A DNA stretch of 12,692 bases, from positions 1-12,692 of the forward strand of contig JBFWNZ010000079.1 of the NCBI GenBank assembly GCA_050250795.1, read 5' to 3'. Source of the DNA: JBFWNZ01 sp050250795. Lineage in GTDB: Bacteria; Pseudomonadota; Alphaproteobacteria; UBA8366. Positions 1 through 5,972 of this stretch are shown in pieces (position 1 is the first letter of the stretch; the number at the start of each line of letters is the position of its first letter). Position numbers and translations under genes: made by a program. The notes under the pieces were generated by a model, which saw only the letters and a list, made by a program, of their open reading frames with translations, was not told where the DNA came from and searched no databases.

Positions 1-36
1 CGCTGGCTCATGCGTCATCTGGCCGAATTGGATTAA
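1..36 (+). CDS. C-terminal end of an unidentified protein (partial)
   Basis: Frame 1 is open from the left edge and ends in TAA at 34-36, giving the last 11 residues RWLMRHLAELD. The next gene starts 20 bases downstream in the same direction, which fits the tail of an upstream gene. Eleven residues are too few to assign a family, and chance openness of this frame cannot be excluded. Confidence 0.4.
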   Translation, partial: RWLMRHLAELD

Positions 37-56
37 GCGGATATTGGGAGCGTTAG

Positions 57-245
57 ATGGCTGACAGAATTCTCTCAATTGTAGCCTACGCGGTATTCGC
101 CTTTTTCATGGTCATTCTGATTGTGAAGGTGCATGAGCCGGCACTCTGGGCTGTCCTCGGAGTTTGCATGGTTCTGGCTGCCGTTCCGATCTGGGAGACG
201 ATGCGGAACCGGAGCGATGTGGAGCCGCCCAACGAGATTGGCTGA
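57..245 (+). CDS. Small two-helix membrane protein, function unknown
   Basis: This encodes 62 residues with two hydrophobic stretches, roughly residues 5-24 and 29-46, joined by a short KVHEP loop. The tail from about residue 49 is charged and hydrophilic (RNRSDVEPPNEIG). It is most likely a small inner-membrane protein with two transmembrane helices. The ATG at 57 is preceded by GGGAG at 46-50 with a 6-base spacer, a good ribosome binding site that supports this start. It lies 20 bases after the preceding reading frame, so it may be the last gene of a plus-strand operon that begins outside the window. Its stop is only 6 bases from the stop of the convergent MetE-like gene, leaving no room for a separate terminator. 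I do not recognise the family. Confidence 0.65.
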   Translation: MADRILSIVAYAVFAFFMVILIVKVHEPALWAVLGVCMVLAAVPIWETMRNRSDVEPPNEIG

Positions 246-251
246 GCCGCG

Positions 252-1292
252 TTACCGGCCCAGTTCCGCCCGCACGATGCGGGCGCCCTCGACCATTGCC
301 GTCAGCTTGCCGAAGGCCGTCTCCCGCGGCAGATACTTCATGCCGCAATCGGGTGCGACGACGATTCGCTCTGCCGGTAGAACCTCCAGCGCCTTGCGGA
401 TGCGTCGGGCCACGATCTCCGGCGTTTCCACCGTCGGGTCGCCGTTGTCGATCACGCCGACCATGACGGCCTTCGCCGGAATCCGCCGCAGGACATCCAG
501 GTCCAGCTTCGGCTGCGCCGCCTCGATGGAGATCTGATCGACCTCGGCCTCGGCCAACTCGGGTAGGAAGGAATAGCCGTTCGGCTTGTCGTGCCCGACC
601 ACGGCCGCGTAGCCGAAGCAGATATGCAGCGCGGTCGTACCCTTCGCGCCGGCCAGGGCGCGGTTGATCGCCTCGACCGCATAGCCGCGCGCCTTGTCCG
701 GCCGGGCCTGCATATAGGGCTCGTCCAACTGCACGACATCCGCACCGGCCTCGAACAGGGCCGCGATCTCCTCCTGCACCGCCTCCGCATAGGCCAGCGC
801 CGCGTCGCGGTCGGACTTGTAGTAGTCGTTCTGCGCCTGCTGGGTCATGGTGAAGGGGCCGGGGATGGTGATCTTGATCCGGCGGTCGGTATTGGCGCGC
901 AGGAAGGCGACGTCGCGCACCTCGACCGGCTGCGTGCGGCGGATCGGCCCGGCGATGCGCGGCACCGGGTTCGGATGGCCGGTGCGGTCGATGGCGGTCC
1001 CGGGATTGTCCACGTCGATGCCGTCCAGCGCCGTGGCGAAGCGGTTGGAGTAGCTTTCGCGGCGGATTTCGCCATCGGTGATGATGTCCACCCCGGCGCG
1101 TTCCATGTCGCGGATCGCAACAAGCGTCGCATCGTCCTGCGCCTGTTCCAGATGCTCCTCGGGGATGCGCCACAATTCCTTGGCGCGGATGCGCGGCGGC
1201 AGCTTTGCGCCCAGGCGCTTGCGGTCGATCAGCCAGTCCGGCTGGGTATAGCTGCCGACGACGGTGGTCGGCAGGAGCGGCAGGTCGGCCAT
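252..1292 (-). CDS. MetE-type zinc methyltransferase (C-terminal catalytic domain only)
   Basis: This 346-residue protein belongs to the cobalamin-independent methionine synthase superfamily (a TIM barrel that activates a thiol with zinc). Canonical MetE is about 750 residues and has two barrels; only the catalytic C-terminal barrel is present here. The four zinc ligands of MetE can be placed: H223 and C225 in HICFG, E257 in SIEAAQPKLD, and C316 in APDCGMKY. The PTTVVGSY start and QLDEPYM (residues 188-194) are also typical. The fold therefore predicts transfer of a methyl or alkyl group to or from a thiol such as homocysteine, in the cytoplasm. Short relatives include folate-independent methionine synthases (core-MetE, MesD) and epoxyalkane:coenzyme M transferase, so the substrate is open. 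The gene is last in the minus-strand operon, 28 bases after the acyl-CoA dehydrogenase gene. AGGGAGA at 1300-1306 gives a good ribosome site for this ATG. Confidence 0.88.
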   Translation of the reverse strand: MADLPLLPTTVVGSYTQPDWLIDRKRLGAKLPPRIRAKELWRIPEEHLEQAQDDATLVAIRDMERAGVDIITDGEIRRESYSNRFATALDGIDVDNPGTAIDRTGHPNPVPRIAGPIRRTQPVEVRDVAFLRANTDRRIKITIPGPFTMTQQAQNDYYKSDRDAALAYAEAVQEEIAALFEAGADVVQLDEPYMQARPDKARGYAVEAINRALAGAKGTTALHICFGYAAVVGHDKPNGYSFLPELAEAEVDQISIEAAQPKLDLDVLRRIPAKAVMVGVIDNGDPTVETPEIVARRIRKALEVLPAERIVVAPDCGMKYLPRETAFGKLTAMVEGARIVRAELGR

Positions 1293-1320
1293 CGCGTGTT
1301 CTCCCTGTTCATGCAGTCGG

Positions 1321-2382
1321 TCACGCCGCGCTTCCGGCGGCTTGTCGGGCGGTCAGATCGGACCACAGCGCATCGGCACCGCGTGTCGCCGCCTGCCGGC
1401 CCAGGGCTTCCGCCCAGTGGGATTCGGCGCCGAACTCGGTCCGCCAGGACCATAGGCGCCGGGTGGAGAAATGCAGCGGGTGCTCGTAGGTGAAGCCGAT
1501 GGCGCCATGCACGCCATGGGCGATGGCGTTGGCCGTCCCCGCCGCTTCGCCACAGACGATCTTCGCCACGGCGGCCTCGAAGGCGGGATCGCCTCGGTCG
1601 GCACCGGCGAAGGCGGTCTCCGCCGCCAGTGCCGCCTGCGCCGCTTGCGCCGCAAGTTCGGCCAACTGGTGCTGGATCGCCTGGAACTGGCCGATGCGCC
1701 GGCCGAACTGCACGCGCTCCTGCGCATAGCGGATGCAGGCGTCGAGACTGCGCGCCAGCGCGCCGGCCATCTGCGCGCTTCGCATCAGCGCGCCATAGTG
1801 CTGCAGGGCGATATCGCATGGCGCCGACGCCAGGATCGGCGCGTCGGCGAGGACCAGCCGGTCCCGAGGCTCGCCCGCGATATTGCGGTCGGCTGCGGTC
1901 GTCCAGGCGCCCGCGGCTGCGAGAACCAGTCTTGGCCCGGCCGCCGACTGGGCGACGGCGACAAGATGGCCGGCATGCCGTCCCCAGGGCACACCGGAGA
2001 CCGATCCGGTCAGGCGATCATGCGCCAGTTGCAGCGTCTCGCCCATGCGGGTGGGCGCCAGGGCCAGCGGTCCCGCCGGCACCGGCAGGCCGGCGCGCGC
2101 GAGAAGCCAGCCGGCCAGCATCGTCTCGGGCAGCGGCACTGGCGCCGCATACCGGCCCGCGGCTTCCACGATCACGAAGGCATCGGCCCAGCTTGCGCCG
2201 ACGCCCCCCGCGCTCTCGGGCACCAGGGGCTGGGTCAGGCCGTTCGCCTCCAGGGCGGTCCACAGCGCCGCCGGCCATGCACCGTCCTCCGCCGCCTCCA
2301 GCAGGCGCTTGTCGACATGGTCCGCGAACAGCCGGTCGGCCATGTCGCGCAGGATATCGCGGTCGCTGTTCATAGCCTTCAC
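1321..2382 (-). CDS. Acyl-CoA dehydrogenase, divergent (beta-type) subunit
   Basis: The 353-residue product has the acyl-CoA dehydrogenase fold. The clearest part is the C-terminal helical domain: YAQERVQFGRRIGQFQAIQ (residues 219-237), the usual flavin-contacting helix region, and HGVHGAIGFTYEHPLH (289-304). The middle domain lacks the usual SEPxxGSD flavin motif and the sequence there is poorly conserved. This pattern is known from heteromeric enzymes in which one chain supplies what the other lacks, as in the steroid side-chain (ChsE-type) dehydrogenases; applying it here is inference. The longest reading starts with GTG at 2382, overlapping the preceding stop as GTGA. An in-frame ATG at 2373 (three codons later) is an alternative and neither has a strong ribosome site. 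Translation is probably coupled to the upstream dehydrogenase gene. Confidence 0.85.
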   Translation of the reverse strand: MKAMNSDRDILRDMADRLFADHVDKRLLEAAEDGAWPAALWTALEANGLTQPLVPESAGGVGASWADAFVIVEAAGRYAAPVPLPETMLAGWLLARAGLPVPAGPLALAPTRMGETLQLAHDRLTGSVSGVPWGRHAGHLVAVAQSAAGPRLVLAAAGAWTTAADRNIAGEPRDRLVLADAPILASAPCDIALQHYGALMRSAQMAGALARSLDACIRYAQERVQFGRRIGQFQAIQHQLAELAAQAAQAALAAETAFAGADRGDPAFEAAVAKIVCGEAAGTANAIAHGVHGAIGFTYEHPLHFSTRRLWSWRTEFGAESHWAEALGRQAATRGADALWSDLTARQAAGSAA

Positions 2383-3527
2383 CGCAGGCCCAGGCCGCGG
2401 GCGACGATGCCGCGGATGATCTCGCGCGTGCCGCCGCGCAGCGAGAAGGACGGGGCGACCATCGTCACATAGGCCAGCACCTTCTCCAGGCTGCTGCCGC
2501 CGTCGAGCAACGGCTCCGCGCCGATCATGTCATGCACCATCTGCGGCACCGCCTGCTCGAAACCCACGCCAAGCTCTTTCACGAAGGCGGCTTCCAGGCC
2601 CGGCGTCTCGCCCGCGTCCAGCCGTCCCGCCACCGCGAGCGACATCTGCCGCAGCACCGCCAGCCGTGCCACCATCCGGCCGATGCTCTCCGCCGCTCGC
2701 TCGCCCGGCTGCGGCAGTGCGCGGACCGTCTCGGCGATCAGCGGAAAGCTGGACAGGTAGCGCTCCGGCCCGGAGCGTTCGAAGGCCAGTTCCGCCGTGA
2801 CCTGCGCCCAGCCGCCGCCTTCCTCGCCCAGCAGCATGTCTTCGGGCACCAAGGCGTCTTCGAAATGCACCTCGTTGAACTGGCGCTCGCCGGCCAGGTT
2901 GCGGATCTGGCGTGGCGTCACGCCCGTCGTGTTCTTCATGTCGACGAGAAGCTGCGACAGCCCGGCATGCTTGTCCTCAGGCCCGCCGCCGGTGCGCACC
3001 AGGGCGATCATGTAGTCCGCCTCATGCGCCTTGGAGGTCCAGATCTTCGTGCCGTTCACGCGCCAGCCGCCCGGCACCCGCGTCGCACGCGTTCGGATCG
3101 AGGCGAGGTCGGAGCCGGAATCCGGCTCGCTCATGCCGATGCAGAAGGCCAGTTCGCCGCGGCAGATGCCGGGAATAATCGATTGTCGCTGCGCCTCGCT
3201 GCCGTAGCGCAGGATCAGCGGGCCGCTCTGCCGGTCGGCGATCCAGTGGTACATGACCGGAGCACCGGCGGCGAGCATCTCCTCAAGGACCACATAGCGT
3301 TCCAGGAAGCTGCGCTCATGCCCGCCATATCGCTTTGGCCAGGTCATGCCGATCCAGCCGCGGGCGCCAACCTGGCGGCTGAAGGCGCGGTCGCCGCCCG
3401 ACCAGGATTCGGCCCGCTTCTCGACAGGAAAATCGGCCAAGGCCTCCGCTAGGAAGCTGCGGACCTCCGCCCGCAGCGCTTCCGCGGCCGGCGGCAGGAT
3501 GCAGGGTTCGAAGCGGGGAACGGACAT
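2379..3527 (-). CDS. Acyl-CoA dehydrogenase (alpha-type, complete catalytic chain)
   Basis: This 382-residue flavoprotein should oxidise an acyl-CoA thioester to the alpha,beta-enoyl-CoA and pass electrons to ETF. The flavin/substrate signature is at residues 129-144 (CIGMSEPDSGSDLASI), followed by WRVNGTKIWTSKAHEADYM (155-173). The C-terminal family motif appears as LRGGTREIIRG (363-373). At the position of the catalytic glutamate of medium-chain enzymes (EGT) there is a glycine (GGT). E250 in ELAFERSG aligns with the alternative catalytic glutamate of long-chain and isovaleryl-CoA enzymes, so activity is probably kept. The frame stays open upstream to 3725, but ATG 3527 is chosen because GGGAAG at 3533-3538 lies 5 bases before it and the family homology starts there. 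It is the first gene of the minus-strand operon and overlaps the next gene by 4 bases. Confidence 0.9.
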   Translation of the reverse strand: MSVPRFEPCILPPAAEALRAEVRSFLAEALADFPVEKRAESWSGGDRAFSRQVGARGWIGMTWPKRYGGHERSFLERYVVLEEMLAAGAPVMYHWIADRQSGPLILRYGSEAQRQSIIPGICRGELAFCIGMSEPDSGSDLASIRTRATRVPGGWRVNGTKIWTSKAHEADYMIALVRTGGGPEDKHAGLSQLLVDMKNTTGVTPRQIRNLAGERQFNEVHFEDALVPEDMLLGEEGGGWAQVTAELAFERSGPERYLSSFPLIAETVRALPQPGERAAESIGRMVARLAVLRQMSLAVAGRLDAGETPGLEAAFVKELGVGFEQAVPQMVHDMIGAEPLLDGGSSLEKVLAYVTMVAPSFSLRGGTREIIRGIVARGLGLR

Positions 3528-3532
3528 CCGGA

Positions 3533-3538
3533 CTTCCC
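3533..3538 (-). promoter_or_regulatory. Ribosome binding site of the first acyl-CoA dehydrogenase gene
   Basis: GGGAAG on the minus strand lies 5 bases before ATG 3527. It decides the start of the 382-residue dehydrogenase against longer in-frame readings from 3560 or 3725, which would run across the divergent GlcG/HbpS-type gene. Confidence 0.6.
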
Positions 3539-3604
3539 GTGGCGGGTATTGGCGACGCATGATGCGCGGGCCGGCTGCGGCGGGCAACAACGGAAGCCGA
3601 AGAC

Positions 3605-3613
3605 AGGGGAGGA
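3605..3613 (+). promoter_or_regulatory. Ribosome binding site of the GlcG/HbpS-family gene
   Basis: AGGGGAGGA lies 4 bases before ATG 3618. It favours this start over the in-frame ATG at 3549, whose extra 23 residues are not family-like. Confidence 0.7.
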
Positions 3614-3617
3614 TGCG

Positions 3618-4055
3618 ATGCTGACGCTGGATCACGCAAAGACGATCATCGACCGTGCGCTGGCGCGGGGCCGGGAACTGAACCTCGCGCCGCTCACCGT
3701 GGTGGTGCTGGACGCGGGCGGCCATATGGTGGCGATGCAGCGGCAGGACAATTCCGGAATCCTTCGGCCGCAGATTGCGCTGGGCAAGGCCTATGGCAGC
3801 CTGGGTCTGGGCGAGACCAGCCGGGCGATGGGCGAGCGGCTGAAGAACTCGCCTTACTTCGTGACGGCCTTGCAGACGATGTCGGACGGGCGCGTCGTTC
3901 CCGCACCGGGCGGGGTCCTGATCCGCAATGAGGCCGGTCAGATCATCGGCGCGGTGGGCATCAGCGGCGATCTCTCGGCCAAGGACGAAGCCTGCGGCAT
4001 CGCGGGCGTGCAGGCTGCCGGACTGCAGCCCGAGCCGGCGCAGCCGGAACTCTAG
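3618..4055 (+). CDS. GlcG/HbpS-family protein
   Basis: The 145-residue product has the hallmarks of the GlcG/HbpS family (also called haem-degrading or haem-binding domain). These are an N-terminal LTLDHAKTIIDRALARG helix, VVVLDAGGHMVAMQRQD (residues 28-44), the PAPGGVLI turn (95-102) and the glycine-rich GAVGISGD strand-turn (111-118) near the C-terminus. There is no signal peptide, so it should be cytoplasmic, unlike secreted HbpS. Members occur beside many catabolic operons; some bind haem or cobalamin and others have no known role, so I do not assign a reaction. It diverges from the dehydrogenase/MetE-like operon and shares its 90-base control region, which suggests a link to it. Its stop is 3 bases from that of convergent phnF. 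Confidence 0.85.
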   Translation: MLTLDHAKTIIDRALARGRELNLAPLTVVVLDAGGHMVAMQRQDNSGILRPQIALGKAYGSLGLGETSRAMGERLKNSPYFVTALQTMSDGRVVPAPGGVLIRNEAGQIIGAVGISGDLSAKDEACGIAGVQAAGLQPEPAQPEL

Positions 4056-4058
4056 CCG

Positions 4059-4781
4059 TTACGGATTGACGACCAGTTGCACGCGATCCGAAGGAAAGCG
4101 TGTGACCACATAATGGAACGGCAGTCCATGCGGCTCGGCGTCGATCCCGGCGCTGACCAGGACCGGTCGGCTGCGCGGCTGTTGAAGCAGCCGCGCTTCT
4201 TCCGCGGTCGGCATCCGTGCCGTGACCTTCGTCGTCCGGCGCTCATAATCCCCGATGCCGAATTCGGCGAATGCCGCGCTCAATGAGCCGGCGGTTTCGA
4301 AGGCTTCCGCGAGACCGGCAAAGCGGTTCGCCGGCAGGTGATGCGTGCCGATGGCGATGGGTATCCCGTCGGCCTCGCGCAGGGTCTCCAGCGTGAGACA
4401 GCGGCTTCGCACAGGAATCCCAAGCGCTTCGGCAACGGCGGTTCCGGTCCGTTCGGTGCGCGCGGCAAGAAGCCGTCCGCTCGGCGATCGGTCGTGTCGG
4501 CTGACGATCTCCGACAAGCGTGTCCGCCGCCCGATGGCGTAATCGATCACCGCTTCCTGCACGAAGGTGCCGCGGCCTTGCTCCACCCGGACAAGACCGC
4601 GTTCCGCCAGCGCGTTGACGGCTTGGCGCAGGGTGTGTCGGTTCACGCCGAAGCGCGCCGCCAGCACGGTTTCGGTGGGAAGGCGGTTGGCCGGGGTAAA
4701 GACCCCCGCTCCAATCTCAGCGGCAAGTTGCTGTTCGATCTGGCGCCACAGGGTCAGTCCGGTCCCGCGCTCCAATGTCAT
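4059..4781 (-). CDS. phnF: PhnF-type GntR-family transcriptional regulator
   Basis: This is a 240-residue HutC/PhnF-subfamily regulator. The winged helix-turn-helix spans about residues 8-76, with NRLPTETVLAARFGVNRHTL (32-51) as the typical GntR recognition unit and GRGTFV (69-74) at the wing. The UTRA effector domain follows from about residue 95, with RCLTLETLREADGIPIAIGT in its core. In known systems PhnF represses phn genes and is relieved under phosphate limitation or by a ligand; the ligand here is unknown. The gene diverges from phnG, the classical arrangement for a local repressor. The start is supported by AAGGAGA (4789-4795) 7 bases upstream of the ATG. Confidence 0.92.
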   Translation of the reverse strand: MTLERGTGLTLWRQIEQQLAAEIGAGVFTPANRLPTETVLAARFGVNRHTLRQAVNALAERGLVRVEQGRGTFVQEAVIDYAIGRRTRLSEIVSRHDRSPSGRLLAARTERTGTAVAEALGIPVRSRCLTLETLREADGIPIAIGTHHLPANRFAGLAEAFETAGSLSAAFAEFGIGDYERRTTKVTARMPTAEEARLLQQPRSRPVLVSAGIDAEPHGLPFHYVVTRFPSDRVQLVVNP

Positions 4782-4893
4782 CCCGCCGTCTCCTTCGTTT
4801 CACGAATCCGTCACCGGCTTCGGTTTAGATCATCCGTGCAAAAGAGCTTATTCTAGACATATAGACGTCTAGATGATTTGTCCAGGGTGATGC
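4782..4893. promoter_or_regulatory. phnF-phnG divergent control region
   Basis: The 112 bases between the divergent starts must drive both the repressor gene and the C-P lyase operon. They contain the phnF ribosome site (minus strand, 4789-4795), a clear palindromic cluster at 4852-4873, and AGGG at 4884-4887 positioned 6 bases before the phnG start. No strong consensus -35/-10 pair was identified. This region should receive phosphate-starvation control (a PhoB site), but I could not recognise a Pho box with confidence. Confidence 0.6.
4852..4873. promoter_or_regulatory. Candidate PhnF operator (nested palindromes)
   Basis: TCTAGAC (4852-4858) and its exact reverse complement GTCTAGA (4867-4873) flank an 8-base spacer. 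Inside it, TAGACGTCTA (4862-4871) is a perfect 10-base palindrome. The pentamer TAGAC is also repeated directly at 4854-4858 and 4862-4866. GntR/HutC regulators bind such inverted repeats, and the mycobacterial PhnF site TGGTATAGACCA contains the same TATAGAC-like core. The element ends 20 bases before the phnG start, where bound repressor would block transcription. The assignment to PhnF is inferred from position and symmetry. Confidence 0.6.
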
Positions 4894-5358
4894 ATGGCGG
4901 TCGAAGTCGGGCAGGAGGTGGCGGCGCGGCAGCGTTGGATGGGAATCCTGGCCAAGGCCGACCCGGCGCGGCTGCGGGAGCTGTGGGCGGAATGCGCCGC
5001 ACCGCCGGATTGGCGTTTCCTGCGGCGCCCCGAGACCGGGATGACGATGCTGCGCGGTCGGGCCGGTGGCACCGGCGCAAGATTCAACCTGGGCGAGATG
5101 ACGGTAACGCGATGCAGCGTCCGGCTTGATGACGGGACTGGCCGTGTCGGACACGCCTATGTGCCCGGCAGCGACATGGGCCACGCGGAGATCGCGGCGC
5201 TTGCGGATGCGCTGCTCCAGTTGCCGAGACCCAGCGCTGAAGTGACGGACCGTCTGATCGAGCCGCTGGCGCGCGAGCAGGCCGCGGCTCGCACCCGAGC
5301 GGGACGCAAGGCGGCCGCCACCAAGGTCGAGTTTTTCACCGTCGTGCGGGGGGAATGA
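4894..5358 (+). CDS. phnG: C-P lyase core complex subunit PhnG
   Basis: The 154-residue product matches PhnG in length (E. coli about 150) and in sequence. Diagnostic stretches are RQRWMGILAKADPARL near the N-terminus, GEMTVTRCSVRL (residues 67-78), VGHAYVPGSDMGHAEIAALADAL (85-107) and the C-terminal TKVEFFTV. PhnG, with PhnH, PhnI and PhnL, transfers the phosphonate to the ribose carbon of ATP, releasing adenine; it also helps form the stable GHIJ core complex in the cytoplasm. It is the first gene of the operon. The ATG is preceded by AGGG at 4884-4887 and overlaps the phnH start by 4 bases. Confidence 0.95.
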   Translation: MAVEVGQEVAARQRWMGILAKADPARLRELWAECAAPPDWRFLRRPETGMTMLRGRAGGTGARFNLGEMTVTRCSVRLDDGTGRVGHAYVPGSDMGHAEIAALADALLQLPRPSAEVTDRLIEPLAREQAAARTRAGRKAAATKVEFFTVVRGE

Positions 5359-5969
5359 GGATGGCGATACAGCGATCCGACATCGCGCCGGGATTTGCCG
5401 AGCCGGTCCGCGACGCCCAACGCGTCTTCCGCACCGTGCTGCATGCGATGGCCCATCCGGGACGGCTGATGCCAGTCGCGGCCGAACTTGCACCGCCGTC
5501 GCCGTTGGCGCCGGCCGCTGCGGCGGTTTGTCTGGCTCTGATGGATTACGACACGCCGGTCTGGCTCGACGATCGCGCGGCGAGCGCCGAGGCGCTCGAC
5601 TTCCTCGCTTTCCATTGCGGTTGCCCGGTCGCCGATGCACCGGCATCCGCCGCCTTCGCCTTGGTGGCGGGAGAGGTGCCGAGCCTGTCCGTGTTTCCCG
5701 TCGGCGACGACGAGTTCCCCGAGGCATCGGCTACAGTGATTCTGCAGGTCGGCGCACTTCGCACGGATGGCCCGCTGATGCTGTCGGGACCGGGAATTCC
5801 CGGTAGCGCAACCCTGGGCATCGATGGGTTGCCGACGCGTTTCTGGCCCGAATGGGCCGCCAATCACGCGCTGTTCCCTCGCGGCATCGACCTGATCCTG
5901 GTCGATGGTTCGACGCTGTGCTGCTTGCCCCGGACGGTTCGTGTTGCGGCGCCGGCGGACGGGAGCTGA
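5355..5969 (+). CDS. phnH: C-P lyase core complex subunit PhnH
   Basis: This 204-residue protein is PhnH (E. coli 194). It shows the family N-terminus PGFAEPVRDAQRVFRTVLHAM with AHPGR (residues 33-37), then the LMDYDTPVWLDD segment, GPLMLSGPGI and FPRGIDLILVDG towards the C-terminus. PhnH is a structural partner in the GHIJ core and is needed for formation of the ribose-phosphonate triphosphate; it has no known separate catalysis. The start overlaps the phnG stop as ATGA. A second ATG two codons later (5361) is equally possible. The 3-base gap to phnI makes translational coupling likely. Confidence 0.95.
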   Translation: MRMAIQRSDIAPGFAEPVRDAQRVFRTVLHAMAHPGRLMPVAAELAPPSPLAPAAAAVCLALMDYDTPVWLDDRAASAEALDFLAFHCGCPVADAPASAAFALVAGEVPSLSVFPVGDDEFPEASATVILQVGALRTDGPLMLSGPGIPGSATLGIDGLPTRFWPEWAANHALFPRGIDLILVDGSTLCCLPRTVRVAAPADGS

Positions 5970-5972
5970 GGC

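Larger units (their letters stand above)
3528..3617. promoter_or_regulatory. Divergent intergenic region (dehydrogenase operon / GlcG-HbpS gene)
   Basis: The 90 bases between the two divergent starts must hold the promoters of both units unless they are further inside the genes. No convincing -35/-10 pair was seen. An imperfect palindrome, CGCAT-G-ATGCG at 3556-3566, is a weak candidate for a regulator site. Confidence 0.4.

Noticed and set aside
591..1493. A 300-codon plus-strand open frame opposite the MetE-like gene
   Set aside because: Antisense to conserved zinc-site motifs and shows no family features.
3528..3725. N-terminal extension of the first acyl-CoA dehydrogenase to 3725
   Set aside because: It would overlap the GlcG/HbpS coding region and its residues are not family-like; a ribosome site supports ATG 3527.
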